From NCBI GenBank assembly GCA_018873225.1, contig JAEILZ010000001.1:7998001-8062000 (forward strand): DNA of 64,000 nt, written 5' to 3'. This document shows, one piece after another, positions 54,451 through 64,000 of the stretch. The notes under the pieces are model-generated. The model saw nothing but the letters and a program-made list of their open reading frames with translations. It had not been told where the DNA came from and searched no databases. Numbering within the stretch: position 1 is the stretch's first letter; every line of letters begins with the position of its first letter. The stretch is from [Phialemoniopsis] sp. UDSM-2020. Lineage: Eukaryota > Ascomycota > Sordariomycetes > Thyridiales > Thyridiaceae. Both the position numbers and the translations under genes were made by a program.

Positions 54451-56198
54451 ATGTTGAAACGGTCTACCTCCCCCGCCGCTGTCAATGGCAATGGCATCGA
54501 TACGTCCATTGAAAAGAAGCCACTCCTCAAGCGAGCACACCGCAAGGTTGACAAGCGACTGCTCTTGTGGTACTCGTTCGTCTACCTGATCATGCGTATC
54601 CACGTGTCCAACATCAGTAACTCGGCCATCATGAACGTCGAGGTTGGTTCAGGTATCCGAAAGCAGCTGGGAGACCTATCGAGCTCTCAATGGGCGTGGG
54701 CGCTGAGTATCTTTTACTACCCTTACATGTTCGCGGAGCCTGTGGCCACCCTAGCTCTTAAGCGCTTCTCTCCTTCGGTGTGGATGAGTCGCATCATGGT
54801 CACCTGGGTATGCTATGAACCCGAGCCTCTCATTGTATATCAAGTCGTTGACGTGAAATGACAGGGCATCATCTCTATGTGTCAGGGCGCCACACAGAAC
54901 TACGCCGGCATCCTTGCTTGCCGTTTCTTCCTCGGACTCGCCGAGGCTGGCTTCTACCCTGGCGTCCTCTACCACCTGAGCTTCTGGTACCCGACCGAGA
55001 GGCTGCCTCTGCGCATCGGCTTCTTCTACGCCTGCGGCATGTTCTCTGGTACTATCAGCGGCCTTCTTGCCTACGCCATTTCCTTCATGAACGGCATCTC
55101 TGGCCTCGCCGGGTGGCGGTGGCTGTTCATCCTCGAGGGCATCCCGGCGATCCTCTGCGGCATCGTGACCTTTTTCTTCCTGCCCAACTACCCCGAGACC
55201 GTCAAGTTTCTGACCCACGCCGAAAAGGAGGCCATTCTCGACGATCTTCCAGAGCAAGCACCGACCATGGGTGCCAAGACTTTCGACCTGGCCCAAATAA
55301 AGAGCCTTTTCAAGACACCGAGCTTCATCCCATTCTCCTTCATCTGGATCACCCACGGTATCGGCGGCTGGGGCATCTCCTTTGTATTGCCCACGGTCAT
55401 CTATGAGCTCGGCATCCAAGGATCAGCAACCTCTCAACTGATGACAATGGTTGGTCTCTCCTTATCTCAACCGGTATGACCATGTCACTAATTTGCAACA
55501 GCCGGCTTTCACCATGGTCTTCGTCATCCTGCTTTCTCTTGCTTTCCTGACCCACACCAAGCGGCTCAATCCCTTCGTCGCAGGGCTCTTTGTAGAGAGT
55601 GTCCAAATTGTCTGCTATATTCTGCTCATTACGGTCAGGAACGCTGTGGCCAAGTATATCTTCGTCATTACCGCCACTGCCGCGTCTCAGAGTTTCTATC
55701 CCCTCCTCTGGCCTGGTAAGTTCGAGCAGATCAGCTCACGTTGCTGACCTCGGAACGAAAAGCTAACCTTGCATACAGAGCGCATTCGAGCAGCCAAGGG
55801 AACTACCTCTGCAGGCCTGGCGATCGGCTGCACTAACGTAAGTCTCCTGAAGCACAAGTAAAAGTAAATTCCATTAATTCGAGATATCCACAGGCCTTGG
55901 CTCAGCTGATGGGCATTGTTGTAAGCGCATCTTATCAACTAGTGTATGGCATGGCAAATAGTGATACTGACATATATAGGGACCTCAAATCTACCAACCG
56001 AAATTCGGTCCTTCTTACAAGATCAGTTATTGCGCATCAATCGGGCTGCTGGTGGGGACCCTCATCTCAGTATCCGCAGCTTGGTGGGCAGTGCGCTTGG
56101 AAGATCGCAGAGCGGCAGAGGCTGGGCCCTTTGTTGGTTCCGGTAGTTCAAGTGTTCAGCAGGTTGAGCCTCAGGCGATTGAAAAGTCACCTGTCTGA
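54451..56198 (+). CDS. MFS permease, ACS family (second copy type)
   Basis: Six exons (54451-54807, 54865-55449, 55502-55715, 55779-55837, 55894-55920 and 55980-56198); 486 aa. 'KVDKRLLLWYSFVYLIMRIH' before 'VSNISNSAIMNV' is the start region. 'GATQNYAGILACRFFLGLAE' and 'AGFYPGVLYHLSFWYPTERL' are ACS signatures; 'GWRWLFILEGIPAILCGI' follows. The last exons give 'WP/ERIRAAKGTTSAGLAIG' and 'MGIVGPQIYQ', also typical. It lacks the aspartate of the usual 'LDR/DK' in helix 1 (here 'MRIHVSN'). Diverged from the other ACS permease in intron number and sequence, so not a recent duplicate. Substrate unknown. Confidence 0.88.
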
Positions 56199-56485
56199 TG
56201 TTATACTGGTTGAAACGAGTGAAAAGCACCGCGGGTGCGAGAGGTCAGCCAGCAGACGAGATAGGAAAGGCACGTAGATTGGTGTGATATCAAGCATGTA
56301 ACGAAGGTCAGACAACTCACGTGAATTGATCTCGGCCCGAGTATCACAGTTGCAGATGCCCAATATACATTCCTCCAATGAGGTTCATCCAGTCACGTTG
56401 GTGGGATGTAATATCTCAGCCTCAGTAAAAGTTTTCGGTCAACCTCGTAAGCATCATTCTTCACTACGCAGAACACTTTGCAACT

Positions 56486-58706
56486 ATGTCGCCTCCACTA
56501 TGCTCTGGTTGTACCAAGGCTGTCAATAAGATGGACAGTTTTATCAATGTAGTTCCGACCGAAGAGATATGCGGATCCTACAGAATTCACTGCCCCATAG
56601 CCATCTCAAAGTTGGCCGAGACATGCGCTATATGTGGACTGATCAATATATATCTTACGCGTCATGCGGACCACGCGGAACCAGTCACGCATGAATTTCT
56701 TCAAGAATGGGAGACCGAACCTGCGGCATACACAAACTACGCGGTGTGCATTTCATCGGACGATCATTTGCTTTTGAGTATATCCCGATTTCAGTACCAG
56801 TTCACCTTCCGAGCTTGGTTTGAGGCGGGCCCTTATGGTGATGCCAATAAATCAACCAAGGGCCAGAGGGCGACACTTGCTGGTATGTTAGGTACGGCTT
56901 CGGGACCGAGAGGCGTAAATGCAGTGCGAGGCAAACCGCCATTGAAGAGCAACAATCCTGTCGAGATAGCCTCTTTGCTGTCTCCCTGGTTACAGGACTG
57001 CGAAGATAACCATTCCGAATGTATGGAGTCAATGATTGGGCAACCTATCCTACAAGAAGATATTGTACTACCAACACGAGTTCTGGAGGTCAACGTGAAC
57101 GGCAAACCTGACGTTGTGAGACTGAGGGAGACCAAGAACCAGAAAGGTCGTTATTGCGCGCTGAGCCACTGCTGGGGTAGTCAATACAGACGACCATACC
57201 CGACAACATCCTCGACTTTGGAAAGGAATCTTGCCGGCATATCTTTGTCGAAGCTTCCGAGAACGTTTCGGGAGACGATCTTGATGACACGAGCCCTTGG
57301 AGTGGACTATTTGTGGGTCGACAGCCTTTGTATCATCCAAGACAATCCTGAGGACTGGCATCGGGAGTCTCAGGATATGGGAAGAGTTTACCAGCAAGCA
57401 TTCATCGTCTTTGCGGCAGCCGACTCTGCGGATGCAACAGAAGGTCTTCTCGTCACGAAGAGACATCCAGAAATTTGCCTTCAATTATCTCGCTCGACCT
57501 TACCGCAAAAGGCTGCAGGAATATTACGTTTGTCTCTACTATCGGCAGATCGCGCCGAACCGTATCTTAGCCAGCTAAGGACAAGGGCGTGGGCCTTTCA
57601 AGAATGGCTGCTAGCGCGCAAATTGGTCATGTTTATGCGCGGTGGAATATCCTGGAGATGCAGAAAAGAATGGCACTCAGAAACTTCATTCTTCGAATCC
57701 TGGCACTTGGAGGACAAATTTTCTCCTGGGCCCAACCAGGCATTCGACAGCGACGGGTTGCGAAAATGGCTTGGCCTAGTACAAGACTACTCGCGGACTG
57801 AACTTACATTTCAAAGCGATCGACTCATCGCCCTACAAGGAGTCGTGAACGAAATAAACAAGCTTCGCTGTCAAAAGTACTTTGCAGGCATGTGGGAGAA
57901 AAATATCGAGTGTCAGCTTGTTTGGGTCCGTATAGACAGGGTTGCCGATGAGAATAGGCCCCGATTCCCTTCATGGTCCTGGGCAGCGCTTGAAGGCCGG
58001 AAACAGTTCATGTTTAGGTACGAGTATCCTTCAGGCAACCGTGATTGGCCAAAAAGAGAGAGCTCTGCGGTGTTCAACCATTCTGGTGAAAACATCATTG
58101 TTACCGGCAGACTTCAAAGCGCTCGATCTCAGCGAACCGGATTCTCTAAATCCCATTTTGTGTGGGAAATAAGCCAGACTTATAGGTTCCTCGACTTCGT
58201 TTTTCAGGCGTCAAGAGACGGGAGTACTGACGATGAGGGAATAGTTTATGAAGTTACATTGAGCAACGAGTCTCGAAGTATAGGCGTCATAGATTTCGAC
58301 GATGAACCAGTGGATGATCTTTACGTTCTTCCACTCGTCTCCTTCATCAGCGTCCAATCATTGACGTAAGTCAGATTCATCTCTTTCTAGCTTCTTTCAA
58401 TCGTATAGCTTCATCTTGAGGTGCAGGGAGCTGACGTAGAGGCTGCAAAGGCATCTCCTATCGCGCTCTCACAGACTTAAAGCAATATCTCGGCTTTTCC
58501 TTCAAAGTGTTTTTGGATCGTCATCAGAGCAAGCCTACGCCAGGATTAATTTGCGGAACTTGATATACGCAGGTGCGACTTTCGGGCTCGGATTAGCTCC
58601 CCATGACGGCTCAACTACAAAGTTCAGGCGGGTAGGACTTGTGCTCATCTGGCCTGACAAACTGAGCCAGTTTGATGCAATCGAAAGGACGATTGAGATT
58701 GTGTAA
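56486..58706 (+). CDS. HET-domain (heterokaryon incompatibility) protein
   Basis: The first exon (56486-58365) holds the HET domain: 'RYCALSHCWGSQ' (about residue 220), 'LPRTFRETILMTRALGVDYL', 'WVDSLCIIQDNPEDW' and 'WAFQEWLLARKLVMF'. Read without splicing, the frame stops at TAA inside a GTAAGT sequence (58366-58371). This is a splice donor. With a 109-nt intron ending CTCTCACAG (58474), exon 2 (58475-58706) continues in frame to 'LGLAPHDGSTTKFRRVGLVL' and a stop, typical of HET C-termini; 703 aa in total. HET proteins trigger cell death on fusion of genetically different hyphae. An N-terminal Cys-rich part ('CSGCTK', 'CAICGLI') is common among them. Intron placement is inferred. Confidence 0.8.
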
Positions 58707-59147
58707 GGATTGAAGGCGGTTCGTCTGTTTCGATATAGTAGGATGCCCAAACCAAGAGGGATTCGTTCATCGTGGGAGCAGCGATCATTAGTCCGAATCA
58801 GTTAATAACCTTCACGATTTGAGGAAAAGGTTGGTGGCAGATGAGCGATGTAAGACAGTCCTTGGCTGTCCTCCCGATCCCGGAGGAGTAGCTGTGCCGC
58901 GCACCGCCTCGGCACCTTCTCCATGGGGCAATAAGAGTTCCAAGGGTCGGCATCAGAACTCGACGTATCTGGCTATGAGAATAACCTCATGCGGGACGGA
59001 CTCTTATTAGTTCTCGGATGTCCTAAATTAAGACAATGAAATACGATGTCACTCTGTGTCCCTCGCAAGACATTGGAATCGTTGCTATAAAGCGATCATT
59101 GCATCCTGCGAGGTGTTTGGTGTTTCACAACCACTCAAATACCATAG
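58707..59147. promoter_or_regulatory. Promoter region of GH105 gene
   Basis: TATAAAG at 59086-59092, about 60 nt before the GH105 start codon, is a plausible TATA box. Otherwise plain spacer. Confidence 0.45.
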
Positions 59148-60365
59148 ATGCCATCAACAATGAAGCCCCAGTGGTTGTCGGTGTTGGCTCTTTGTGGCTC
59201 TACCACGAAAGTACTGGCCGACGAGCCCTACTCTGTGCGCATGACCGACGCCACCATGGGCCGCAACGTGGCCAAGGTGCGCTGGTACACCGAGCAAGTC
59301 TTCTACCGCGGCGTCGAGTACGTCTACAACGCCACGCACGACGACAAGTACGCGCAGTACATCAAGGGCCAGCTGGACCCGATCCTGACTGAGAATGGCA
59401 CCTTTACCAACTGGGACGGCGTCGCGAGCTACGAAGGCCTGGACAACCTCCGCGTCGGCGAGACCATGCTCTTCCTCTGGGAGTACACGGGCGAGCAGCG
59501 CTACCTCAACACGGCGCATTTCCTACGCAACGAGATCAACAAGCAGAACCGCACCGACGAGGGTGCGCTCTGGCACATGAACAGGTCGCCCGACCAGCAG
59601 TGGCTCGACGGCCTCTGGATGGTCGACAGTTTCTACGCCCATTGGACCGCGCTCTTTGAAGCCGACAATCAGACAGCGTGGGACGACATCGCGCACGAGT
59701 TTGACCTGATCGAGAAGCACTGCCGGGACCCCAAGACTGGACTGCTGTTCCACGGGTACGACGAGAGCAAGAAGGCGGTCTGGGCCGACCCTGTCACCGG
59801 TGCGTCGCCCATGCTCTGGGCCCGGGCTGATGGGTGGTACTTCAACGCCATCCTTGACGTGCTCGACTGGTTCCCGCGGTCGCATCCTGGGTTCGATAAG
59901 CTGAAGGGATACTTTTCCACACTCGCCCAAGCTCTACAGACGGCGTGGGACGCCGAGGGTGGAGGCTGGTGGCTCGTCATGGGGCCTGACTATGTCGGTC
60001 GAGAGGGCAATTACATCGAGAGCAGCGCAACTGCGCTCTTTGTGACTGGTTTTCTCAAAGGCATGCGCAAAGGCTACATCCCGAAGCAGAAATACGAGAA
60101 ATTTGCCTTTGGGGCCTATGATGCCATGGTCAAAAAGTTTGTCAACGAGACGGGCGGCACGATCAACTGGGAGGGAACCGTCAAGGTTGGCCATTTGCTC
60201 GGCAATGGCACATACGAGGTACGCTTCACGTCATGATGAACCCCAAAGTTGCATAGACTGACAGCAGCACAGGCCTACATCCAGGAGCCTATCGCAAGAA
60301 ACTGGCTACTCGGCGTAGGGCCGTTCATCTACGCCAGTGCAGAGATTGAGGCGATGAGAGGCTAA
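59148..60365 (+). CDS. GH105 unsaturated rhamnogalacturonyl hydrolase (YteR-like)
   Basis: Two exons (59148-60218 and 60273-60365); 387 aa (383 from the ATG at 59160). The N-terminus 'MKPQWLSVLALCGS' is hydrophobic and probably a secretion signal. An (alpha/alpha)6-barrel pattern is seen: 'RVGETMLFLWEYTGEQRYLN', 'QWLDGLWMVDSFYAHW', 'SPMLWARADGWYFNAILDVL' and 'GNYIESSATALFVTGFLKGM'. The Asp residues of 'WLDGLWM' and 'RADGWY' are in family-conserved positions. GH105 enzymes release unsaturated galacturonate from rhamnogalacturonan fragments made by pectin lyases, i.e. plant cell-wall breakdown. It ends 'LLGVGPFIYASAEIEAM', as in homologues. Confidence 0.88.
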
Positions 60366-61318
60366 TGGGTACGGGAGCCGCGTCTCGAGGTTCGGGTTGT
60401 CGGAGCCGAGTGGCGGCTGTGGTGGTCTGCCAACCACTTAGCCCGGCATCACCAATAAAAAGCAATGAATTGATGAGCTGGCAATTGACTCCGTGATTTA
60501 CCTCGTACGGTAGAGCTGCAAGAAGTCCGCATGTGTGCATAAATGGGTCCTTGTCGATCAGGAAGGCTGGCCGAAGTGGGACATCTCCAACCGAGTGAAG
60601 CTCAAAAAGCAAGGGCCAGCCAGCCACCGCGACCAGACCGCTGCGAGCGCTTGAAAAGCGGAGAATGGATTAAGCGTAAATCCTTTTAAAGTACGAAGGC
60701 TTCAGGTCAAGCCTGGTGTGATTCTTGCCCTGTAGATCCGGTCTTGACGTCAATCAGTGGTGCCGAACGATTCTTCTGTCATTACCCGCCATCCGCCTCG
60801 TATTCAGGAGTTCCACTTTGCCCACTTTGTGGACTCCCCAGCCCGCCAAGCCCGCCATCAGTGCACTGGGCAACTGCTGTTCAGGGTCTCGCTTAGGACC
60901 CAGGACGTCATTTTTGGGCTGAAAAGGTGGTTTCCGTCGTATTCTTGCCCCGAAAACATTGCCATCGGGCGTGGCTGGCCGGCGGAGACAGGACGCCAAA
61001 ACCTCCACTATCTCGGCATCACGGGTTGCTGCGATGTCTTTGGCATCGTGACGAGGGCCGGGGCTTGTCAGTCGATTGCAGATCACTGCCCTGCCGCCGC
61101 CTGCCGCCTGACCCGGAGGTCCTCTTTGGGCTTTTGTCGAGGTCCTTGCCGGAGACCCTGGTGGCTTTTTGATCAGGCTAAATCGTGTATATAAGGATGA
61201 GGCCATGACCTGGATAGGAAATCTTCATTCCAGCATCCTCATTCCATTCCAGAGCAGATCATTCTAGAAAGAAAGAACCACGCAGACACCTACCAAGTCT
61301 CAACCACTCTTTGTTACA
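60366..61318. promoter_or_regulatory. Intergenic region and promoter of secreted Cys-rich protein
   Basis: TATATAAG at 61188-61195 lies about 125 nt before the start codon, at the classic distance for a strongly expressed fungal gene with a leader of about 90 nt. The rest is spacer; no gene seen. Confidence 0.55.
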
Positions 61319-62176
61319 ATGGTCTCCAAGAACATCGCCGTCGCACTGGCCCTGGCCTCTGCCGTCTCGGCCGCCCCGTCCCTCAAGGCCCGCGATGACT
61401 GCCAAAACACCTACAAGGCCTGCGTCGCCGCCGGCACCCCCGAGGTCGTCTGCTCGTGCGACCTGACCGCCTGCCTGGGCGAGGACGCCGCCCGCATCCG
61501 CGACTGGTGCTACAGCCAGACCGCCACCCTCGCCAGGCCCACGAGCACCGGCATCCCGGGAGGCTGCAACCCCGCGCACCCCGGCTCGTGCCCGTCGTCC
61601 TACTTCAGCACTGCGACCACGGCCACTGCCACCTTCACCTCCATCCCCGGCATCCCCGGCGGTTGCAACCCGGCCCACCCGGGCTCCTGCCCCTCCTCCT
61701 ACTTCACCTACCCGACACTGAGCGCCACCGCCACCGCCACGGCGGCCCCCACCCAGGCCCCGCCCGCCGCCGGCGCCGCCGGTGGGTACCAGGACCCCGT
61801 CCCCGTCGAGGGCAAGACCTGGACCGTCGAGAGCCTGACGCGCTACTGCGGCGAGGGCAACACGGGTTGCGACTACAACTTCGCCATCGCGACGCCCGAG
61901 GGCACCGAGCGCTGCACCGTGATCCGCATGCCGGGCGCCGACGCCGCGACCGAGAGCTGGGCCGACCAGCCCTGCACGGCGGGCTCCAAGTTCAAGGTCT
62001 CGTGGGGCTACGTCACGGAGCCCGGCCCGGCGTTCGCCGTCATGACCGTCGTCGACGGCAAGGAGCTCGCCTGGTTCGGCGTGTCCGACGTCAACGGCCA
62101 GGAGGTCACGCCGTCGAACCCCTTCGGCTCGGGACAGTACGGGAACATTGGCCCGCAGCAGGTTTACACCTACTAG
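61319..62176 (+). CDS. Secreted Cys-rich protein, Hrip-like C-terminal domain
   Basis: A single exon, 285 aa. Signal peptide '[18 protein letters not shown]' (cut near SAA-PS). The N-terminal Cys module ('[20 protein letters not shown]', '[19 protein letters not shown]') is followed by two copies of a 19-residue Cys motif ([19 protein letters not shown]) separated by a Thr/Ala-rich spacer, then a Pro/Ala hinge. The C-terminal domain '[20 protein letters not shown]' ... '[17 protein letters not shown]' resembles fungal MoHrip-type hypersensitive-response-inducing proteins (pattern resemblance only). A strong TATA promoter suggests high expression. Extracellular; may be a cell-wall or host-interaction protein. 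A 339-codon antisense frame is a shadow of its GC-rich sequence. Confidence 0.82.
   Translation: MVSKNIAVALALASAVSAAPSLKARDDCQNTYKACVAAGTPEVVCSCDLTACLGEDAARIRDWCYSQTATLARPTSTGIPGGCNPAHPGSCPSSYFSTATTATATFTSIPGIPGGCNPAHPGSCPSSYFTYPTLSATATATAAPTQAPPAAGAAGGYQDPVPVEGKTWTVESLTRYCGEGNTGCDYNFAIATPEGTERCTVIRMPGADAATESWADQPCTAGSKFKVSWGYVTEPGPAFAVMTVVDGKELAWFGVSDVNGQEVTPSNPFGSGQYGNIGPQQVYTY
61555..61731 (+). repeat. Two copies of a 19-residue Cys motif
   Basis: [19 protein letters not shown] appears twice in the secreted protein. The DNA copies differ at nine third codon positions, yet the protein is identical over 19 residues. This points to an old duplication kept by selection. Confidence 0.85.
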
Positions 62177-62377
62177 AGCTAGGATGTTGCACGTATTGAT
62201 GAAGGAAACGATGACATTTGTAGAATAGTTATTAGACATAGAGATACCAGACATATAATGTAATGACATGAACATCAAGACTTGATCTAACTAACTTCAA
62301 CGACAGTGTGATTTCATTCGACACTAGGAATGCAATGGTCTATTCTATCTATCAAGTTCTGCAATACATTCCAACCC

Positions 62378-64000
62378 TTACTGATTGTCATAGACCCAGA
62401 CCGCCGCTTCAAAAGGTCTTAATATCCAGTCATCGCCTATCGGGTCCTCACGAGAGCTTATAGATAAGAAAAGCGTCTTCTTCTTAATCGACAGCGGCAG
62501 AGTCAGTTTCTGCTCCTTGTCAGAGAAGTTGATAGCCACTAAAGCCCCGCGGCTCGAGCCCTTCTTCACATAGACATAAACGCTCTTGTCTTGGTCTTGC
62601 ACCGGCTCGTAGATACCGTGAATGAAAAGATCGCTGTGCTCCTTGCGCACGCGAAGTACACGCTTCCAGAAGGACAGTACCGAGTTCTTGTCACCAATCT
62701 GGCGCTCAGCATTGACAGTCTCGTAGTTGTCGTTGACCCTCATCCAGGGCTTGCTGCCATCGCTGCTGAAACCTGCGTTAGGGCTCGCGTCCCAGCTAAA
62801 GGGGATGCGGGAGTGGTCCCGAGCCAGATGTTGCAGGCCGCGCATGGCGTTGGCCAGGACTGTCGGGTCGCCGCCAGAAGCTTCCTTCTTGCCGTTGTAG
62901 AAGTTGATGCTGGCGACGTCCTTGTATTCTTCGATGGGCCATGATGCTGGCGCGTTGACCATCCCGATCTCCTGGCCCTGGTAAATGAACAGCGTGCCCG
63001 ACAACGTAGCGCAGAGCACGGCCAGCATCTTGGCGCTGCGCACGCGGTTCTCTTCAGTGGCATCGTTACCCCAGCGCGACACCGATCGTGATTGGTCGTG
63101 GTTCTCGAGGAAGACCGTGACCCAGCCGTCCGAGTCACGGAGAAGGTCTTGGGTATTGGCAACAGCGGCAGTGAGGTCCGGCAGCGTCCAGTTCTCACCG
63201 GGGACGACATCGCAGCTGTTCGCCAGGCCCTTGCCCTGGCCTACCATGACGACGTCGAACTGAAACACCATGTTGAGCTGCTTGGCAGCAGCAGAGACGT
63301 ACCGCAGCAGGTGGTCGCGCTCGTGCGTGGCAGGCAGCTCGCCGACCGTCATCGTAGCGCCGTACTGCGAGAGCACGTCATGCATCTCGCCGAGGTACTC
63401 GCCCATGCGCGGGCCATTGCAGATGAGATCGAGGTCGATCTGATACGGGGAGCCCTTGACGGTCACGGGCGCATCCGGCAGGCCCGGCGCCTTGCTGTAC
63501 ATGTTGACGACGTCGATACGGAAGCCGTCGACGCCCTTGCGCAGCCAGTAGTGCATGGACGACTTGTAGATGGCGGCACGGGCCTCGGCGTTCTCCCAGT
63601 TGAGGTCCGGCTGCTCAGGGCAGAAGAGGTGCAGGTAGTACTCCTGTGTCTGCTCATCCCACTGCCAGGCGCTGCCGCCGAAAAAGCTGCCCCAGTTATT
63701 GGGCGGCTGGCGGTTGCCCTGCGCGTCGAAGCGGGCCGGGCGCCAGATGTACCAGTCGCGCTTGGGGTTTGCCCTGGACGAGCGCGATTCTTTGAACCAA
63801 GCGTGCTCGTCAGAGGTGTGGTTGATGACGAGGTCGAGCAGGACCCTCATGCCGCGCTCGTGGCAGGCGGCGATGATGCGCTCCATGTCCTCGACGGTGC
63901 CGTAGGGCGGGTAGACGCTCTCAAAGTCGGAGATGTCGTAGCCCATGTCGTGCTGGGGGCTGTCGTACATGGGGCAGATCCAGATGACATCGGCGCCGAG
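62378..64000 (-). CDS. GH13 alpha-glucosidase/maltase, N-terminus cut by window edge
   Basis: Open from base 64000 to the TGA/TAA-side stop at 62378, so 540 residues are visible of about 580-600. It starts within the strand-2 region 'LGADVIWICPMYDSPQHDMG'. All GH13 motifs are present: 'LLDLVINHTS', nucleophile Asp in 'GFRIDVVNM', acid/base Glu in 'TVGELPA', and transition-state Asp in 'FLENHDQSRS'. 'GTLFIYQGQEIGM' and 'RVLRVRKEHSDLF' support the oligo-1,6-glucosidase/maltase subfamily (GH13_40-like). Probably an intracellular or secreted maltase; the start and any signal peptide lie outside the window. No intron in the visible part. The C-terminal beta domain is complete. Confidence 0.9.
   Translation of the reverse strand, partial: LGADVIWICPMYDSPQHDMGYDISDFESVYPPYGTVEDMERIIAACHERGMRVLLDLVINHTSDEHAWFKESRSSRANPKRDWYIWRPARFDAQGNRQPPNNWGSFFGGSAWQWDEQTQEYYLHLFCPEQPDLNWENAEARAAIYKSSMHYWLRKGVDGFRIDVVNMYSKAPGLPDAPVTVKGSPYQIDLDLICNGPRMGEYLGEMHDVLSQYGATMTVGELPATHERDHLLRYVSAAAKQLNMVFQFDVVMVGQGKGLANSCDVVPGENWTLPDLTAAVANTQDLLRDSDGWVTVFLENHDQSRSVSRWGNDATEENRVRSAKMLAVLCATLSGTLFIYQGQEIGMVNAPASWPIEEYKDVASINFYNGKKEASGGDPTVLANAMRGLQHLARDHSRIPFSWDASPNAGFSSDGSKPWMRVNDNYETVNAERQIGDKNSVLSFWKRVLRVRKEHSDLFIHGIYEPVQDQDKSVYVYVKKGSSRGALVAINFSDKEQKLTLPLSIKKKTLFLSISSREDPIGDDWILRPFEAAVWVYDNQ

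Noticed and set aside
56486..58369. HET gene as a truncated or broken gene
   Set aside because: The stop is part of a GTAAGT donor, and a typical C-terminal exon follows in frame.
61259..62278. 339-codon antisense frame over the secreted Cys-rich gene
   Set aside because: Gly/Arg/Ala-rich shadow. The plus strand has a signal peptide, cysteines and a TATA box.
1..64000. CRISPR array, operon, ribosome-binding sites, 5S rRNA
   Set aside because: Eukaryotic nuclear DNA. No spaced repeats, and no 5S rRNA signature seen on either strand.
1..64000. Intact transposon or retroelement
   Set aside because: No transposase, integrase or reverse transcriptase motifs, and no long terminal repeats found. 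Only weak hints at 16.3 and 42.3 kb.

Overview
The window looks like nuclear DNA of a filamentous ascomycete, most likely a Sordariomycete. The genes are compact and carry short introns (about 50-110 nt) with GTAAGT/GTATGT-like donors and CTAAC-type branch points. Gene families include a HET-domain protein, a Zn(II)2Cys6 regulator, two-intron MFS permeases, Hce2/Ecp2-like and Hrip-like secreted proteins and GH105. A tRNA-Leu(AAG) with an intron also fits. The secreted proteins and sugar hydrolases suggest a plant-associated lifestyle (inference). Species cannot be named from the sequence alone.

Layout. 0-15.8 kb: the 5' end of an ACS-type MFS permease cut by the left edge, a DHA2 drug-efflux pump, an ADP-ribose-type Nudix hydrolase, two unrecognised proteins, an SDR oxidoreductase and a third unrecognised protein. 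Long gene-poor spacers separate them. 18-27 kb: a Zn2Cys6 activator, tRNA-Leu, a Fig1-like four-helix membrane protein, a decayed copy of the TFIIH helicase RAD3/XPD, and a BTB protein. 27-47 kb: a secreted protein with two Hce2-like repeats, a nuclear coiled-coil protein, a SENP8-type deneddylase, SLX9 (ribosome biogenesis), UBA4 (tRNA thiolation and urmylation), PAM17 (mitochondrial import), a PRXL2-like redox protein, a chromodomain protein and an unrecognised RRM-like protein. 48-64 kb: an accessory, catabolic-looking stretch with an M20 amidohydrolase, two ACS permeases, a 2OG-Fe(II) oxygenase, a HET protein, a GH105 hydrolase, a secreted Cys-rich protein and a GH13 alpha-glucosidase cut by the right edge.

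How the genes relate. The housekeeping block (SENP8-like, SLX9, UBA4, PAM17) looks like ordinary core genome. The 48-56 kb group pairs a divergently transcribed hydrolase and permease with an oxygenase and a second permease, and may form a small uptake-and-degradation module (inference). The most unusual item is the RAD3/XPD paralogue. It keeps recognisable exon-intron structure and a DEAH box. It has lost the Walker A lysine, the usual Fe-S cluster region, helicase motifs V and VI, and its reading frame.
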